Shown: piece by piece, positions 44,453 to 53,519 of the stretch | Layout of the letters: every line of letters begins with the position of its first letter | Position numbering within the stretch: position 1 is the stretch's first letter | DNA from: Nymphaea colorata | Lineage: Eukaryota; Streptophyta; Magnoliopsida; Nymphaeales; Nymphaeaceae | DNA length: 64,000 nucleotides | Assembly: GCF_008831285.2 (NCBI RefSeq) | Contig: NC_045141.1 | Coordinates: 22,040,742 to 22,104,741 of the forward strand | Direction of reading: 5' to 3' | Made by a program: the position numbers and the translations under genes | The notes under the pieces: model-generated | Seen by the model: the letters and a program-made list of their open reading frames with translations, nothing else | The model's database searches: none | Told to the model about the DNA's origin: nothing

Positions 44453-44873
44453 TTTCTCCCTTGATTTAAATGGTCTGATTAGGAAAAATATGGCATTCAA
44501 TGAATATCGTCCTCAACCAAGATGGATATGGCAATGAAGGCACCGGCTAGCCCCTTGGCCATTGATCAGGGCGAGTACAATACAAAGAAGCAAATAAAAG
44601 AACCACAGGGTTTGGAGTTGCAATGAAGAGCAAGCACTAAGAAGAAGAGGGGAAATTGTTACCATCCGTTGTCTCCAATTTCAGGTGTACTCTTACTGGC
44701 CATGCTGACTATCTGAACACCATCGCTGTTCCCAACGGGTCTCTCTGTGCCAGCACCAGCAAGCAGAAGATAACGGCATTAATCAGAGGAGAGCGGACTC
44801 AACCCTGATGACATCCGGCCTACTATAATAAGGATCGATTGGGGCACCCGATTGAAGAGGTGCTCTGATACCA

Positions 44874-45109
44874 TGATAAACTTGTGAAAGTGAGGAACAG
44901 AAAGAAAGAGAAGAAGAAAATATCACACTTTGTATTCATGGCAGGCCAACATATTTATAGTTGACGTTACACAGTTTTGGGTAAGCCTCTCAATGAGATA
45001 ACAGAGATCTTGTAGGGATTGGATCAAGCTCTTGATAAAGATGAACCAAAACTGTTGTGATACCAAGATTTTTGTTATGGAAAGTTTATCAGTTGAGATC
45101 TTTCCAACA
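44874..45109 (-). repeat. 5' LTR of the second unit C copia element
   Basis: 236 bp and apparently identical to 39968-40203. It is preceded on its inner side by the primer-binding site and followed by the target duplication TCTTC. Confidence 0.95.
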
Positions 45110-45143
45110 TCTTCCTCCTCCTCTTCTCTTCCTCCTCCTCCTC

Positions 45144-45150
45144 TTTTATA
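45144..45150 (-). promoter_or_regulatory. Displaced native TATA box of SDR copy C
   Basis: TATAAAA on the minus strand, in the same sequence context (CTCCTC tract, then TATATGTTAGAC) as in units A and B. Removing the copia element and one target-site copy puts it 66 bases from the SDR start, the spacing seen in unit B. It now lies 5.2 kb away. Confidence 0.62.
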
Positions 45151-45409
45151 TGTTAGACCAATGCACCAGCATTCAATTTTCTTTTGTTAATACTGATCAT
45201 TTTCTCTTTAGATACAATAATAGGCTGTTCAAATGCTTCAGTTAAAATCCAATCTTGAACTGTAGATGGATGGCACAGCATTAACGGTTAATAGGTCAGG
45301 TGGGCAATTTCGGTTCTACAATTTAGAGAAATTGACGGTACGCTCCTCACTAGTAAATAACTTTCTACAGTTTGTGTTTTAACTTTTTTATTTTCAAAGT
45401 ATGGTAGAA

Positions 45410-45455
45410 GGTGAAGAGAGAGAGAGAGGGAGAGAGAGAGAGATAGAGGGAGGGA
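45410..45455. repeat. GA-rich microsatellite in unit C
   Basis: An imperfect run of GA with interspersed GGG, matching shorter GA runs at 18920-18945 in unit A and 27430-27440 in unit B. Confidence 0.8.
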
Positions 45456-45487
45456 GTTGGTGGCACACAGTTGTTGTTAGATACACG

Positions 45488-45890
45488 TGTTGTTTGATGC
45501 ACAAAAAAGAATTTAACGTCGTAATTTTTTTTGAAAAAAAAATAAGATGAAATTTATCACTCTTTTGATTTGAAGTCATGTTTGATGCACAAGCAGAATT
45601 TAATCTGGTAAATTGAATTCTGTTTGATGCACAAGAAAGAATTTAACCTGGTAAATTTAACCACATGATAAAAAAATTAGAAAACTTTTTTCAGACCTGT
45701 GAGGTCAAACTTTTGAGCGGGTGAACTTTCATCTGCTTGTTTTAAGCATTACCGGGTGAAAGTTAATCTTGTTTAATGCGTCTGACACGATGGGCGGGTA
45801 AAATTTCACCCGCCCGTATTGTTTTTTCTTGATTTTTCCATTTCAACCTGACAATCAAACTAGAGAGGCAAAGAGTTTAAGGGGTTGGCT
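45488..45890. repeat. Unit C-specific block with repeated TTTGATGCACAA and a hairpin
   Basis: The sequence TGTTTGATGCACAAgAAAG followed by AATTTAACcTGGTAAATT appears three times (about 45489, 45577, 45619). It is followed by an 8-base-arm hairpin at 45792-45815 (GGGCGGGT and ACCCGCCC). Units A and B lack this block, so it is a private insertion or local amplification. I cannot assign it to a transposon family. Confidence 0.5.
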
Positions 45891-46837
45891 GATAGACAGA
45901 GGGTCTTCATTTGGAGTGTTATGGAGTTGAGTGCAAGGAGAAATTGCCAAGGCATTTATTGAAAGCATATGTCTATACATCAATTCTCACTATTATCATC
46001 ATTATGGTCATCCATGATTATCTCATTTAATGCAAAACTTATCTATTTAGAGTGGGGTAATATCGTTTCGGTGCCGGTTCCATTCAGAACAAAGTTTAGA
46101 TACGACACTGTGTGCAGCTCAGAGACATGCGAAAACCACTTTTTAGTGTACTGAACCTGGCTATGCTTTCCACCCTTTCATTCTCTCACGAAATTCTAGA
46201 AAGCAAGTAATGAAATAGAACTCGACGCTTTTCATAATTGTATTGCATTGTTATATATTACTCGATATGCATGCAACGCAAAGTTAATCTGTGTTTTGAG
46301 TATCATTTTTACTGTAGTTTAGTTTGCATAAATAATATTTGAAATGGAGACTAGGTGCCAATGAACCCCATCTCAAAATGGTGTCTTTTATTTATTATGA
46401 AAAAGTGCATTTATCTAATATTATACTGGTTTTATTATTTTGTGAAAAATAAGCTGACCATACGGGCCCATTTAATTTGCATATTTGCGACAGAATTGAC
46501 ACAACACCGCTTTTAATAAAATGCTAAGCCGCTTCTTTTTTTTTTTTTATGAAAACCACGTTTTCACGAAACCGGCCAATTAATAAATGCTCACTCGATC
46601 AACTTGAGAAATAACATGTTCTTACCGGTTGGATTACATTTTTACTGTTTTAACTATTTCTCATTTGTCCAAATTAACGAACATTTACTTTGACAATCTT
46701 TATGAAAAGACAGTGCAACTTTATGAGAAAATTTATAAAAGTTAACGTTTCTGAACTAATAAGCAAAAAATAGATTTATAAAGGCTTTTAAAAAAAATCA
46801 TTGATAGGATGTCATATCAATTAAAGGAGTCTCAAAG

Positions 46838-47040
46838 GGTATAGTGTAGGTTAAGAACTGTATAAAGGTAGGTCTTTCATTCGATTCTCATGGATGTTAT
46901 GTTTTTCTATCTTAAGGTGGTAGGGCGTGACATCCAAGTTGAAGGATGCTCCGTTGCTATCACTTACTCCGACGCAGCTCAAAACACCATAGGGAGGAAG
47001 AATGTAGGGTCTTCGGGCCTCGTTTTCTAGTGGTCAAATT
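46838..47040 (+). mobile_element. Candidate SINE in the tail of unit C
   Basis: A box-A-like TATAGTGTAGGTTAAG at 46839-46854 is followed at 46879-46892 by CATTCGATTCTCATGG, which resembles box B. The matching tail of unit B (about 29620-29680) lacks the block, consistent with an insertion. No clear A-tail or target duplication is seen. Confidence 0.4.
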
Positions 47041-48089
47041 AATATGCTCAGCCAAAACTAGGGTAAAAAGTTCTAACAACACAGTGGCTCTATTTTAATG
47101 GCACCTCCGTTTTGTAGTAAAGTGCATTAGATATTGGCAACTGGTGCGATTTATGACACGGTGACGACTAAACAAAATTAACGTACAATACTTAATGTAT
47201 ACATTAAATAATAATTCAGATTTCGTACAGGAAACTTAATCGGCCTTCTCCAATGCACATTGAAGTCCATCTCCAAGTTAATTTGTGAGATGATCCAAGA
47301 ACCAAGTTTGAAGGTAGGCTTGTTAAATCCACCAAGTTCAGGATCTTCATTGAAGTTATTTTGACGAAAAATGTTTTCCCTTTGTTTTTTTACTGCCAAA
47401 GTTTTGTTGTTGTAAATGCCATTAGTTTGTTATGATTAAAAATGCACTTATACATAAAAAGAAAAAGTTTCACATATATTTTCCATCAAATCACCATTAT
47501 TGTATAGAAAAAAATTTTAATAATCTATTTTAAAGGTTTTTGCTCTATAAAATCGTAGACATGATTTCAAAAGTTATTTGATTTGAAGTTCCGATTATGA
47601 AAGAAGGGAACTCATCAAGCTCTTACAGAATCAAGGTTTGACGGATGAATGATGAATGACACACAATTACAATTTCTTCTTTTCTAGTAAAGGTTAGCAC
47701 TTTTTAGGATTTGTCTGATTTGAATCAGTGACACTCGCAACTTCAAATTGCTTAAAGTCACGTCAATTCAAACAAAGCCCACCTGTTAAGAGTGCTTTGC
47801 TCGTCATGAATGAAGCTAAATCAATTATTGAGTTTATAGAACTTTCAAGCTTATCATTAATTTGATAGTTCATTTGACTAACGAGGCTTCATATTATGTT
47901 CAGCAATGTAGGAATCCCAGATTCGGCTCTCTTCTTGGTGGTAAAAAGAAATACTCATTCTACTCATTTAGAAGTATTAAATCTGGGAGGAAATACTTAT
48001 CACATCCAAGGCTACTTATACTGCTAACCTTTAATGCAATACCAAAATACGCCCAACAGTGATCTGGATTTGATGAGCTTTGGATATGA

Positions 48090-48385
48090 AGTGCTTTGGC
48101 AAAGCCTTCATCACCATTTTCACGGGCAATTATTTATCACAGTCTTGTCTCTGCTACTGCATCTACAATATATAGAATGGCAATAAATTTTTATATGCTT
48201 CTTTCTACCATGAGAACCAGAATTATTGGTTATGAAAACAGTTGAAACGTCCCCAAAATGTCAGTCAGCTGCTTTGGTCTGAATTTGATGTAAATCTCCC
48301 AACATTGCTATATCAATATTGCTTCACATGATGCTGCAATGTATCTGGCTTCTGATGAAGATAGAGCAGTTGAGTTTGTCTAAAA
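48090..48385 (-). pseudogene. Inverted copia RNase H fossil outside the tandem units
   Basis: On the minus strand this reads ALSSSEARYIAAS and later SGSHGRKKHIKIYCHSI, the RNase H C-terminal signature of Ty1/copia. It is the same fossil type as in units A-C, but in the opposite direction and more diverged in its flanks. Similarity continues to about 47960. It may be an independent old insertion of the same element. Confidence 0.75.
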
Positions 48386-48569
48386 CAGATGTTTAATTTT
48401 GTGGAACACTGTGTTCCAATGTCATTGCAGTGTTCTTGGGTCATCTCATAGATTAACTCTGGGCTGGTATCATTGTCCTGCTGCTTCAATAGCTCTTTTC
48501 CACAATTCAATTGAAGTTGGCCCTTTCAATTCCTCACAGGGAGGGAGGGTGGGGTGCAGCCACAATCAT

Positions 48570-48660
48570 TTGTCCTAAGAGTTCACGGGACTTCAGTCCT
48601 GAACAGGTGGGGTGGAACCACGATCATTGTCTAAGAACTTCACGGGACTTCAGCCCTTTA
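48570..48660 (+). repeat. Imperfect tandem duplication of about 58 bases
   Basis: Two neighbouring copies share AGtTCACGGGACTTCAGtCC and a GGTGGGGTG..CCACaATCATT word. Short, with no coding content. Confidence 0.6.
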
Positions 48661-48875
48661 TTAACCAATAAAGTTAAAAATGGAATTAGAAAAATATCCT
48701 TGTAAAATGAAAAAAAAAGGCCCTTTAGGTAAACTTTAGGAACAGAGCTTTCTGTGTTAGTGACATTTGGCGCTCTAATCTCAACTCTCATTAATCCTTA
48801 TCCGTCTTCCGTTTCCTCTATTGTCACATTATGTTATTTTGCTCTTGCATTTGGCAATATATCCTCTTTTTCAAA

Positions 48876-49115
48876 GGGGTTGGTGCAACGGTCTAGGTGG
48901 AGACTTGTAGTCGGCCAGTTTTCGTTTCGATCTCCCATAGCGTGAATCCTCTTTACTGCAAAAAGGAAGACATTGATATACAAATAGCACACAGTAGGGG
49001 TGCCTACTTCGAGACACCAAAGCAGCCCTGAACCCTGAGATGAGGGGAAAAAAGGAGAGTGGGCTTTGGCCTTCACTCAGGCGGTGGGATTAGCCTCTCG
49101 CTTATGCGAAAAAAA
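48876..49115 (+). mobile_element. tRNA-derived SINE, Au-like
   Basis: The head has box A TGGTGCAACGGT at 48881-48892 and a box-B-like CGTTTCGATCTCCC about 31 bases on. The body resembles the Au SINE family of plants (AGGGGTGCCTACTTCGAGACACC, then a block around CCCTGAACCCTGAGATG shortened here). It ends in a run of nine A at about 49106-49114. Polymerase III boxes in order plus an A-tail make this the most secure of the SINE calls. Confidence 0.62.
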
Positions 49116-49490
49116 AATTATATGTATAATCCTCCAAAATTATTCATTTGGACTACAAATGGTGGATGTATGATACTTTTCTTCACAATTATACTACGGC
49201 AACCCAGAGCTGATGCTACCTAACTTGCTCACCTTATTATACATGGATAACATCTAAAAACAAATTACATTTCCTAAAACAAGAACTTGGTGTACTAAAA
49301 AGATTTGAGTTGTCAGAAAAATTTTAATGCATAAGTGTGATTTTAGCCATTCTTCAGTTTGTTTATGAGCACGCCAGGATTGACCATAAAAACAATCCCA
49401 AGAAGAAGTGTGCTCTATGAGTCTTGTGTTGGTGACGCAAGACTTGGCCCACCGTTTGTTGGAACATAGTGTTCCACAAAATCCTTTTAG

Positions 49491-49704
49491 GATGTGTTTG
49501 TTTCACCGTGGATTTCAGATCTCTGGTGATATGGGATCTCATGGATTTTAAATCAAACCACCTCCCATTTGACTTTAAATCTATGGTTTTTTACACCTCT
49601 CATGAATAAATTTGAGGATCTCCCAAATTAAATATGCAGCCTTGAATCTAATCCAAAGCTATCAAACGCATAACCTTGAATCTAATCCAAAGCTATCAAA
49701 CGCA
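49491..49704. mobile_element. MITE-like foldback with a duplicated right end
   Basis: The left end GATGTGTTTGTTTC and the right end GCTATCAAACGCA form imperfect terminal inverted repeats, the common plant type GTGTTTG...CAAACGC. The last 34 bases (ending CAAACGCA at 49670 and 49704) are present twice in tandem. There is no coding capacity and the target duplication is unclear. Confidence 0.45.
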
Positions 49705-51699
49705 ACTTTAGTGACTATCAAGTAAGCTATTGGGGCTCGGTTTCCAGCGTTTTCTTGTGCCAACACTCTTTTTCCACTTTTGTTTCTAACAAATCATACC
49801 TTACTACTGGGCAAGTTACTTTTCTAGCTATGAACCCACCAATTTCAAACACAACTTGATGCGTCAGTTCTTCTTTTTAATTTAGTAAAGACCCCCAACA
49901 ACAGGCTCTTTAGATCTCTATTTTGTCATGGCCATCATAAAGAGCACCGGCACCACATTTTTGCTCCATATGCTAACATTTTTTAAGACAACTATTGCTT
50001 CATAGACTATAGTATTTGAGTGATGTCATTCCATTTATATTTGAATTGAATATTCCCAACAAAACTTTTCAATACACCGGATGAATCAGGATCCCATTTC
50101 CGCCAAGCCCTTTTTATATTTCAGAAAGCTATAGTCAAATTGCAAGTTCGCGTGTAAATTGAAGCTCTTATCAATTCTTTAACCTAAGTCTCGCTATCAA
50201 ATGTCCTTTCCTTAAGCAACTTGCTTATTGCTACCACATAAGAAAACACGCGAGCCATTATATAATTCGTAAAAGTATTGCCATGGACCCAGCTGTGCCA
50301 CTGGTTCTGTCCCGAACCTCCTTTTTTCTTTTTTCTTTTTTTTTTTTGCTTACGAAAGCCGGTGCAGAATCACATGTGGGCACAATTACAATTCATTTGT
50401 TTACTTATCATATGATCTTAAAATTTTGTATATTTATATATAAAATACCCCTCAAATATAAGGTGGAGTGTCCCTAACAGCCACTTTGCAGAGTTAAATT
50501 ACTTGTAGAAAAGCAAGGCTGTGTTGCTTACACAGCGTCCCCACTAAGCTTTGGATCTTGATTCGACTCCATGTCACCAGTTACTGTTCATTTTTAACCT
50601 CTTCCTTAACCTGGCTCCGATTAGTTAACAATTTGTTGCTGTTTCATGAATTTATCCTAATCTTTAGAGTAGATTTATATAATAGTAACATATTAATTAC
50701 ATTGTCAAATGAGCTCATAGTCCCCAACGCTGGAATGGGAGGAGGAACTACGGCTGGGTACCCAATACTCAACCCAAAAAAACTGGCCCAGGTAAGTCCG
50801 ATGGGGCTCAATTTGGCCATAATGATATATAATTTATTATTAAAATATATTTTATATTAATTTTTTTTATTTTAACCGGCCTAGCTGAGGTGAGGCATTC
50901 TGTAAGAGAGTATTGTCAATTCCTTCCCATCATATGGCCCCCCTGCTCATACACGCTTAAAAAAAAAAAATCATTAAAAAAATCAATTATTTTATATTAA
51001 TTATTTTTATTTCAAAAGACAAAAGTAGAACGATATGTGTCCATATGGGTTGATACATAAGGGATATACGTAGGCTTATATGCCATATTACTGAGATAAC
51101 TGATATACATGCATCTATTGGCCGATAAAATACAGAATCAATAATTTTTATTATGATTGTCTAATGAATTAGTTTCATAAAAGGAAGGAATAGGAGGAAG
51201 TAGATGTGACAAAATCTCTTTCAACACCCATGAACACTAGCAATAGCAAGGTAGAATTGGATTTTTCACGTCTTCTCCTAAGAGTAAAGATGAAGAAGAA
51301 AGAAAGAAGAAGCAAAAATGTTGCAGGTCCTTCCCCACCATTTATCTTTACAGTGTTGGAATCTGATTTGGTGAAAGGACAAAGTTGCATCGCAACTTTG
51401 GAAGCTTTTGTCCATACATTTTTTTATGCACAAGTGTGAACATAGTCGCGGGACATCCGAGGCCCACTCAGTCGCAGCCCGCAGGGTTTGGTGGAGCTGG
51501 TCCCATCAGCCGCCGTTGACACTGATAGAGGGAAAAAACTCTAGAGGCCAAAGTCTCTTTTTTTTGGAGTTTAGGACTACTTTGGGACCTAGATAAGGAG
51601 CGGGATAACCCGTCGATGAGTCTATCATTATGGTTTAGAAAAATAGTGCTCATAAGAACAATCAGTCATTCACTACTCCGCCAGTCTGACCAACTACAC

Positions 51700-52070
51700 C
51701 ATTGATTGATGCCCATATGGATGGTTTCGAAGAAACCGCACCAAGGCATAAAAGAAAACCAATTTATGAAAGAGATGATCAAATGGTGTGGAGTTCACAT
51801 AGCAACTGGAAGATTAAAGCTGGTGAAATTTATGGAAAGGTAAGAAAAAGGAACCCAAGAGCAAGTTGGTGCAGGGTGGTTTGGAACAATAAAGCCCCTG
51901 CTAGAGCATCGTGGTTCGTCTGTACTTAGCTTGTGAGAATAAATTTCTCAATCAAGATAGACTTAAGAAAATGGGCGTGTGTATGACTAACTGCTGCTTG
52001 CTTGTTATGTAAGAAAAAGGAGGGGAGTAGTTTGCATGTGTTTGTGAAGTGTAGGATTGGTTTGCAGAGG
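51700..52070 (+). pseudogene. LINE (L1-type) 3' fragment, zf-RVT domain
   Basis: The frame 51702-51929 reads VVWNNKAPARASWFV. After a stop and with the frame continuing it has NQDRLKKMGV, CCLLCKKKE and HVFVKC. This order (W-x-W..P, QDRL..RG, C-x2-C, H-x3-C) is the zinc-binding domain at the end of plant L1 reverse transcriptase ORF2. The rest of the LINE is absent. Confidence 0.68.
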
Positions 52071-52691
52071 GGCCGGATCGGTTAAGAGGGTACACTGGAT
52101 TCGGTTTTCTTCCTCCACGCCGGACCCTGGTTTAATAGGATAGATCGACTCAGGTCCAATACCAGCGGCCATGAATAACAAGGGTTTTGGTCTGAGATTG
52201 CTGCTAGGAAAGACAAATCAGATCAAGTGTAATTGACCAAAATCTTTGGGCAGACCCATTTTATACGTGGGTGGACTCTGGCGACTTATTATACACCACA
52301 AAGCAATTTAAGATCCAAGGTGATTTGAGATCATTGGGTATCTTAAATCCAGGATTATAAGTTATATATACCCCCTCCATTCGACATTGTATCTGAAGTT
52401 TTGGCCGTTGTTGAGGATCTCAAATCTTGTGACCATATATTTGAGGATTTCAAATGAATCTCGTGTTTGTTTGCTGTGGGGACTCACGGAAGAGGGATTT
52501 GGGATCTGCATCGTATGGAACACACCTTCGATCCAGATCATGTGCGTAGGAACGAGACTCGGGTACATAAATGCCAAATCTGGAGATCCTGGACGGAATC
52601 CGTACCGTTCGAGGTCCGAACAATCGGCGTACCCGGATCTTCCAACCTCGTGACGTGTCGCTTTTTGTTCGTATTCGGGAGAAAGTAAATA

Positions 52692-52699
52692 TATAAATA
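52692..52699 (+). promoter_or_regulatory. TATA box of the gamma-glutamylcyclotransferase-like gene
   Basis: TATAAATA, 281-288 bases upstream of the ATG at 52980. It is followed by GC-rich palindromes and then a purine- and pyrimidine-rich leader (52800-52975), as is usual for plant 5' leaders. Confidence 0.5.
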
Positions 52700-52727
52700 A
52701 GTAAATGATGAAGGGGTCTACCGGGAC

Positions 52728-52771
52728 GGGCAGCCTGCCCGCCACCCCCGCTTTCCTCGGGCAGCCTGCCC
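52728..52771. repeat. Twin GGGCAGCCTGCCC palindromes
   Basis: The 13-base palindrome (arms GGGCA and TGCCC around GCC) occurs at 52728-52740 and again at 52759-52771, 31 bases apart. Both lie at the expected transcription start and leader of the gene at 52980. They could form hairpins in the leader RNA or bind a dimeric factor. Confidence 0.7.
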
Positions 52772-52979
52772 GCGAAACTCCCCTCCGCCAGAAGCGCTGC
52801 CGCTTTCCTTCCACCATTTATTCTCAGCCTTCCCCTTCCCAATATCTCCTACAGCACCCACGAAGAAACAGAAAGGAAAAAGAAAAGCAAGAAGAGGGAA
52901 AGGAGAAGAAAGTCCCACTCCCGACGCTCTTTTCCGCGTCTCTGCCCCTTCCGATCGATCACTAGAGAAGAGGAAGGGG

Positions 52980-53519
52980 ATGGGCGTGCCGATCGCACAG
53001 CCGGCTGAGCGCCGGCTCGTCTTCACGTACGGCACGCTGAAACGGGGGTTCTCCAACCACCGGCTGGTTCAGGAGCTCATCCGCCGCGGGGACGCCGAGT
53101 TCGTCGGTCCCTACCGCACCGCGGAGAGGTACCCCTTGGTGTGCGGGCCCTACCAGGTTCCTTTCCTGCTGGACTTCCGCGGCAAGGGCGACTGCGTCCG
53201 CGGCGAGCTCTACGCCGTCTCGGCCGCTGGAATCCGGCATATGGACGAACTCGAGGGCACGTCCAAGGGCCATTACGTCCGCCGCTCCGTGGTGATCATG
53301 CCGGAGGAAGGGGAAGAGGAAGGAGGCGAGGTCAAGGCGGAGGCGTATTTCGCGCACAGCAGCTATGCGGAGAGGCTGTGGCAAAGGCGTGGGATGAAGG
53401 GGCTGAGCGTGTACTCGCCGGAGGAGACCGTCGGGTATGTTCGGAGGGCCGATAGGCCGCAGCACCTCACCTTTCTCCAGCAGATCGACCTGTTCATCTC
53501 GGTGGGCGGCCAAGCCTGA
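52980..53519 (+). CDS. Gamma-glutamylcyclotransferase-family protein (At3g02910-like)
   Basis: A single-exon frame of 179 residues starting MGVPIAQPAE and ending SVGGQA. It has the GGCT/AIG2-like fold signatures. The substrate-binding loop VFTYGTLKRG (15-24) holds YGTL at 17-20, and DELEG at 89-93 supplies the likely catalytic Glu92. The words YPLVCGPYQVPFLL and DRPQHLTFL are typical of the plant At3g02910 group and animal GGACT (gamma-glutamylamine cyclotransferase). By family it releases 5-oxoproline from gamma-glutamyl compounds. The exact substrate of the plant group is not settled, and it need not be glutathione-derived peptides. There is no targeting signal, so it is probably cytosolic. 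An acidic insert (EEGEEEGGE, about 113-121) is a variable loop. The GC-rich coding DNA contrasts with its AT-rich surroundings. Length and end match the family, so I regard it as complete. Confidence 0.92.
   Translation: MGVPIAQPAERRLVFTYGTLKRGFSNHRLVQELIRRGDAEFVGPYRTAERYPLVCGPYQVPFLLDFRGKGDCVRGELYAVSAAGIRHMDELEGTSKGHYVRRSVVIMPEEGEEEGGEVKAEAYFAHSSYAERLWQRRGMKGLSVYSPEETVGYVRRADRPQHLTFLQQIDLFISVGGQA

Larger units (their letters stand above)
39968..45109 (-). mobile_element. Very young Ty1/copia element in the 5' leader of SDR copy C
   Basis: 5142 bp with LTRs of 236 bp (39968-40203 and 44874-45109) that look identical base for base. It is flanked by the target duplication TCTTC (39963-39967 and 45110-45114) inside a CT-rich leader. 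The primer site TGGTATCAGAGCA is at 44861-44873 and the purine tract GAAGGGGAGTG abuts the 3' LTR at about 40204-40215. It lies in the same transcriptional direction as SDR copy C. Gag and pol are in one overall frame, but a stretch of about 100 bases in the protease region is displaced, so the full polyprotein is not made as written. Confidence 0.96.
29865..47225 (+). repeat. Tandem unit C of the SDR segment
   Basis: The third direct copy, stretched to 17 kb by two full-length copia elements (31024-36050 and 39968-45109). It also holds a private repeat block (about 45488-45890) and a SINE-like block (about 46838-47040). Without these it matches unit B from the leader block through the foldback, RNase H fossil, SDR exons and AT-rich tail, ending near 47225. 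Confidence 0.83.
47226..52690. other. Gene-free repeat-bearing region right of the tandem units
   Basis: I see no host gene. The recognisable contents are listed separately: an inverted copia RNase H fossil (48090-48385), a small duplicated GGACTTCAG segment (48580-48655), a SINE (48876-49115), a MITE-like foldback (49491-49704) and a LINE fragment (51700-52070). Frames at 51206-51439 and 52362-52842 match nothing I recognise. Confidence 0.5.
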
